Part shown: one piece after another, positions 61,523 through 64,000 of the stretch | Position numbering within the stretch: the stretch's first letter is position 1 | Layout of the letters: each line of letters starts with the position of its first letter | NCBI GenBank assembly: GCA_050847315.1 | Contig: CP193791.1 | DNA length: 64,000 nt | Strand: one strand, 5' to 3' | Origin: Cedecea sp000277545 | Lineage (GTDB): Bacteria; Pseudomonadota; Gammaproteobacteria; Enterobacterales; Enterobacteriaceae | Program-made: the position numbers and the translations under genes | Notes under the pieces: generated by a model | Seen by the model: the letters and a program-made list of their open reading frames with translations, nothing else | What the model was told of the DNA's origin: nothing | The model's database searches: none

Positions 61523-62554
61523 ATGACAAAAGATATTGTATTAGTTACCGGTGGAACCGGATTTATTGCCCAGCACTGCATCATTACCCTGCTGGCAAAA
61601 GGCTATGAAGTTCGCACCACCGTACGTTCTGCTGACCGCAAAGCAGAAGTGCTCCAAAACCTGAAAGAGGGCGGCTGTGAGCCCGGGGAGCGCCTCTCCT
61701 TTTTCATCGCTGATTTAATGGCGGATGAAGGCTGGGCTGAAGCGATGGCCGGGTGCCGTTATGTGATGCATGGCGCATCGCCGACGCCTTCCGGCAACCA
61801 CGCCACCGACGAGGACTGGATCAAACCTGCGGTGGACGGCAACCTGCGAGTGCTCCGCGCCGCAAGCTTTGCCGGGGTTAAGCGCGTCGTCCTCACCTCA
61901 GCCTTTGGGGCCGTTGGCGTCGGGCACCCGGCAAGCCATCGCCGCCCGTTTGATGAAACGGACTGGAGCGACGTGTCCGGCAAAGTGTGGCCCTATCAAA
62001 AATCGAAAACGCTGGCGGAAAAAGCCGCCTGGGACTTTGTGGAGAAAGAAGGGCGTGGCCTGGAGCTGTCGGCGGTGAACCCGGTGGCGGTAATGGGGCC
62101 GGTATTGGGGCCTGATTTTTCCCATTCCACGCGGCTGGTGAAAAACATGCTGGATGGGCAAAAAGGCAATCCGAACATCAACTCTTGTTTTGTGGATGTG
62201 CGCGACGTGGCCGATTTGCATTGGCTGGCGATGACGCACCCTGCCGCCAACGGCGAGCGCTTCCTTGCCAGCTCCGGCCACAGCCTGCTGATGGTTGAGG
62301 TGGCGAAAATTCTGCGCAAACAACTCGGCGAAGCCGCCAGCAAAGTCGCTACCCTCGCGCTGCCCGACTGGATGGTGCGCCTGGCTGCGCACAAAAATCC
62401 GGGCATGAAAGGATCGCTGACTCTGCTGGGCGTGGACATGAACGTGACCAACGCGAAAGCGGTGAACCTGCTCGGCTGGGTGCCACGTCCACCGGAAGAA
62501 GCGATTGTGGCCACCGCCGAAAGCTTTATTCGCCTGGGCTTACTGGAAAAATAA
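61523..62554 (+). CDS. SDR-family aldehyde/ketone reductase (DFR-like)
   Basis: 343 residues from ATG 61523 after AGAGGA. Extended short-chain dehydrogenase with VTGGTGFIAQHCI (cofactor motif, about 7-19), Arg at TTVRSADRK that suits NADPH, and the catalytic YxxxK in WPYQKSKTLAEKAAW (about 157). Related to dihydroflavonol-4-reductase and yeast methylglyoxal/aldehyde reductases. It converges with the MFS exporter gene (3-base gap) and is divergent from the AraC gene. Confidence 0.92.
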   Translation: MTKDIVLVTGGTGFIAQHCIITLLAKGYEVRTTVRSADRKAEVLQNLKEGGCEPGERLSFFIADLMADEGWAEAMAGCRYVMHGASPTPSGNHATDEDWIKPAVDGNLRVLRAASFAGVKRVVLTSAFGAVGVGHPASHRRPFDETDWSDVSGKVWPYQKSKTLAEKAAWDFVEKEGRGLELSAVNPVAVMGPVLGPDFSHSTRLVKNMLDGQKGNPNINSCFVDVRDVADLHWLAMTHPAANGERFLASSGHSLLMVEVAKILRKQLGEAASKVATLALPDWMVRLAAHKNPGMKGSLTLLGVDMNVTNAKAVNLLGWVPRPPEEAIVATAESFIRLGLLEK

Positions 62555-62557
62555 AGG

Positions 62558-63931
62558 CTACCGCTTCGCGCTTAGCAGCATCGCTGACAGCAAGGCGATA
62601 AGCCCGAAAAGCGACATCAGCAGCCACGCGGTGTGGTACTGCTCGCTGGCAAGGGCGCTGCCGGACACGGCCACAAACACCGCCACGCCTATGGCGGCCC
62701 CAATTTGCCGCGAGGTGTTAATGATCCCGGTGCCGGTGGCATATTGCTGCGCCGGGAGCGCCGCCGTACCGCCTGCGATAAACCCCGTCTGGCCGATACC
62801 CGCTCCGGCTCCGGTCAGCATCAGCGCAGGCAGATAGGCCAGCAGATAGTCCGGTTCGGCGCTAAGGGCGCTGTACCACCAGAGGCCGGCTATTACATAT
62901 AAAATACCGGCGGCGATGGTGAGTTTTTTAGGGGAGACCCCCGTTCTGCCTGCGATCAACGCCGCGACAACGGCGGTGCCAGGGCCGAGGCCAAAAGCGG
63001 CGCCTGCCTCGACGGTCGGCCAGTGCCAGACCTGGGTCAGATACAGGCTACCGCCCAGCAGCATGATGGCAAATCCCATGTAGAAAAAGGCCATGCCAAG
63101 CGTGGCCAGGGTAAACGCAGGCACGCGGAATACCCGCAGGTTTAGCGCCGGGGCGGGCTGCGTCAGGCAGCGACGAACGAACAGCGTCAGGAAGACGAAC
63201 GCCCCGCCCAACACCGTCCAAAGCCTGACGCTGGCGAAGCCCCAGTCGCTGGCCCAGGAGATCCCGGCCACCAGCAGCGCAAGCCCCGCAACCAGCATTA
63301 GCGAGCCGAGAATATCCGGGAAACGGCTCTTTACGATCTCCGTTTCCGTCAGGTGCTTGCTCAGCCACAGCGCCGGGATTGCCACCGGCAGGTTGATCAG
63401 GAAGATCAATCGCCAGTCGATATTCACCAGCGCCCCGCCGAGCATTGGGCCAAGCGCGGCGGCAACTGAGCCGGTAGCTGCCCAAATCCCTACCATTTGC
63501 TTATGGCGCTCTTTTGGGTACGCCGCCAGCAGCAGCCCCAGACTAGTGGGGATCATCAGCGCTGCGCCAATGCCTTTCAGGCCCCGAGCGCAAATCAGCG
63601 AGATAACATCCGGGGCAAAAGCACAGGCTATGCTCGCCACCGAAAACACCGCCAGACCTGCCTTGAAGATACGCTTGCGGCCGTAAATATCCGCTATTCG
63701 GCCTGCGGGCACCAGAAACGCTGCGAAGGCAATGGAATACGCGCTGATCACCCAGGACAGCGCCTGGTTAGTGGCCCCGGCAAAGCTATCGCGAATAGCC
63801 GGGAAAGCGAGGTTAACGACAAACAGGTCTAGCGACGACAGCACGCTTCCCGCGCCAATCACAATCATGACCCAGGCGGACACTCGCGCGCTGGCCTGGC
63901 TGACGGACGGTGAATCCGTAGAATGAGACAT
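62558..63931 (-). CDS. DHA2-family MFS drug exporter
   Basis: 457 residues, about 14 helices, EmrB/QacA subfamily. Motif A GRIADIYGRKRIFKAGLAVF and motif C-like LGPMLGGALVNIDWRLIF are intact. A proton-coupled exporter of hydrophobic compounds is expected. Convergent with the SDR gene and in the same cluster as an AraC regulator, which may control both. Confidence 0.92.
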   Translation of the reverse strand: MSHSTDSPSVSQASARVSAWVMIVIGAGSVLSSLDLFVVNLAFPAIRDSFAGATNQALSWVISAYSIAFAAFLVPAGRIADIYGRKRIFKAGLAVFSVASIACAFAPDVISLICARGLKGIGAALMIPTSLGLLLAAYPKERHKQMVGIWAATGSVAAALGPMLGGALVNIDWRLIFLINLPVAIPALWLSKHLTETEIVKSRFPDILGSLMLVAGLALLVAGISWASDWGFASVRLWTVLGGAFVFLTLFVRRCLTQPAPALNLRVFRVPAFTLATLGMAFFYMGFAIMLLGGSLYLTQVWHWPTVEAGAAFGLGPGTAVVAALIAGRTGVSPKKLTIAAGILYVIAGLWWYSALSAEPDYLLAYLPALMLTGAGAGIGQTGFIAGGTAALPAQQYATGTGIINTSRQIGAAIGVAVFVAVSGSALASEQYHTAWLLMSLFGLIALLSAMLLSAKR

Positions 63932-64000
63932 ACTCTGCTCCGAAGAAAGTAAGAACCTTAAAACGCAGGAGTATGAAAAGGTCAGCGGCGGCGGTATTGG

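Overview
The window is chromosomal DNA from a member of the Enterobacteriaceae. The gene order mltB, pncC, recA, recX, alaS, csrA, tRNA-Ser/tRNA-Arg cluster, yqaB, yqaA, gshA, micA, luxS, emrBAR, proXWV, nrdFEIH, ygaM, ygaC, alaE, ygaP, ygaV is essentially the recA-to-nrd neighbourhood of E. coli K-12, and protein lengths match to within a few residues. The genus cannot be fixed from the sequence alone; several accessory genes and the altered order argue against Escherichia itself (a Cedecea/Enterobacter/Klebsiella-type relative is plausible).

Layout. 1-2352: the 5' 784 codons of mutS. 2.4-17.8 kb: an accessory stretch where E. coli carries other loci. It holds a lipoprotein, an effector-like ChaN/EreA-fold protein, a chemoreceptor, a peroxidase/cytochrome b561/ECF sigma/anti-sigma operon, a TerC-family protein, a HAD phosphatase, a second-type tryptophanyl-tRNA synthetase with a Trp-Trp leader peptide and attenuator, a TetR/oxidoreductase pair, and a LysR-controlled OsmC/GST/glyoxalase-II detoxification operon. 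18-27 kb: mltB, the complete glucitol operon (srlAEBD-gutM-srlR-gutQ, minus strand) and a zinc-type ABC importer behind a near-consensus Zur box. 27-37.3 kb: conserved core (pncC, recA with its SOS box, recX, alaS, csrA, one tRNA-Ser(GCU), four identical tRNA-Arg(ACG), yqaB, yqaA, gshA, MicA sRNA, luxS). 37.4-39.8 kb: an AraC regulator convergent with an extra 2-isopropylmalate synthase. 39.9-48.5 kb: emrRAB, an intact MFS gene at the ygaY position, and proVWX. 48.7-53.7 kb: an alginate-lyase-family enzyme followed by the class Ib ribonucleotide reductase operon nrdHIEF with paired NrdR boxes. 53.7-64 kb: a noncoding, highly structured 0.42-kb element, an AhpD-like protein divergent from a MocR regulator, ygaM, ygaC, alaE, yghW, a 59-residue YodC-like protein, ygaP, ygaV, a histidine phosphatase, and an AraC/SDR/MFS group.

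The two observations I rate highest are (i) a complete ribosome-mediated attenuation unit (17-codon leader with tandem Trp codons, alternative pairings and terminator) in front of the second TrpRS gene, and (ii) the 53989-54410 element, which consists of two diverged inverted copies of a ~200-nt module whose helices are preserved by compensatory changes. I do not recognise the latter and it may be an undescribed structured RNA or mobile palindromic element. Many genes in the accessory segments deal with peroxide, electrophile or metal stress, but I see no evidence that they form one system.
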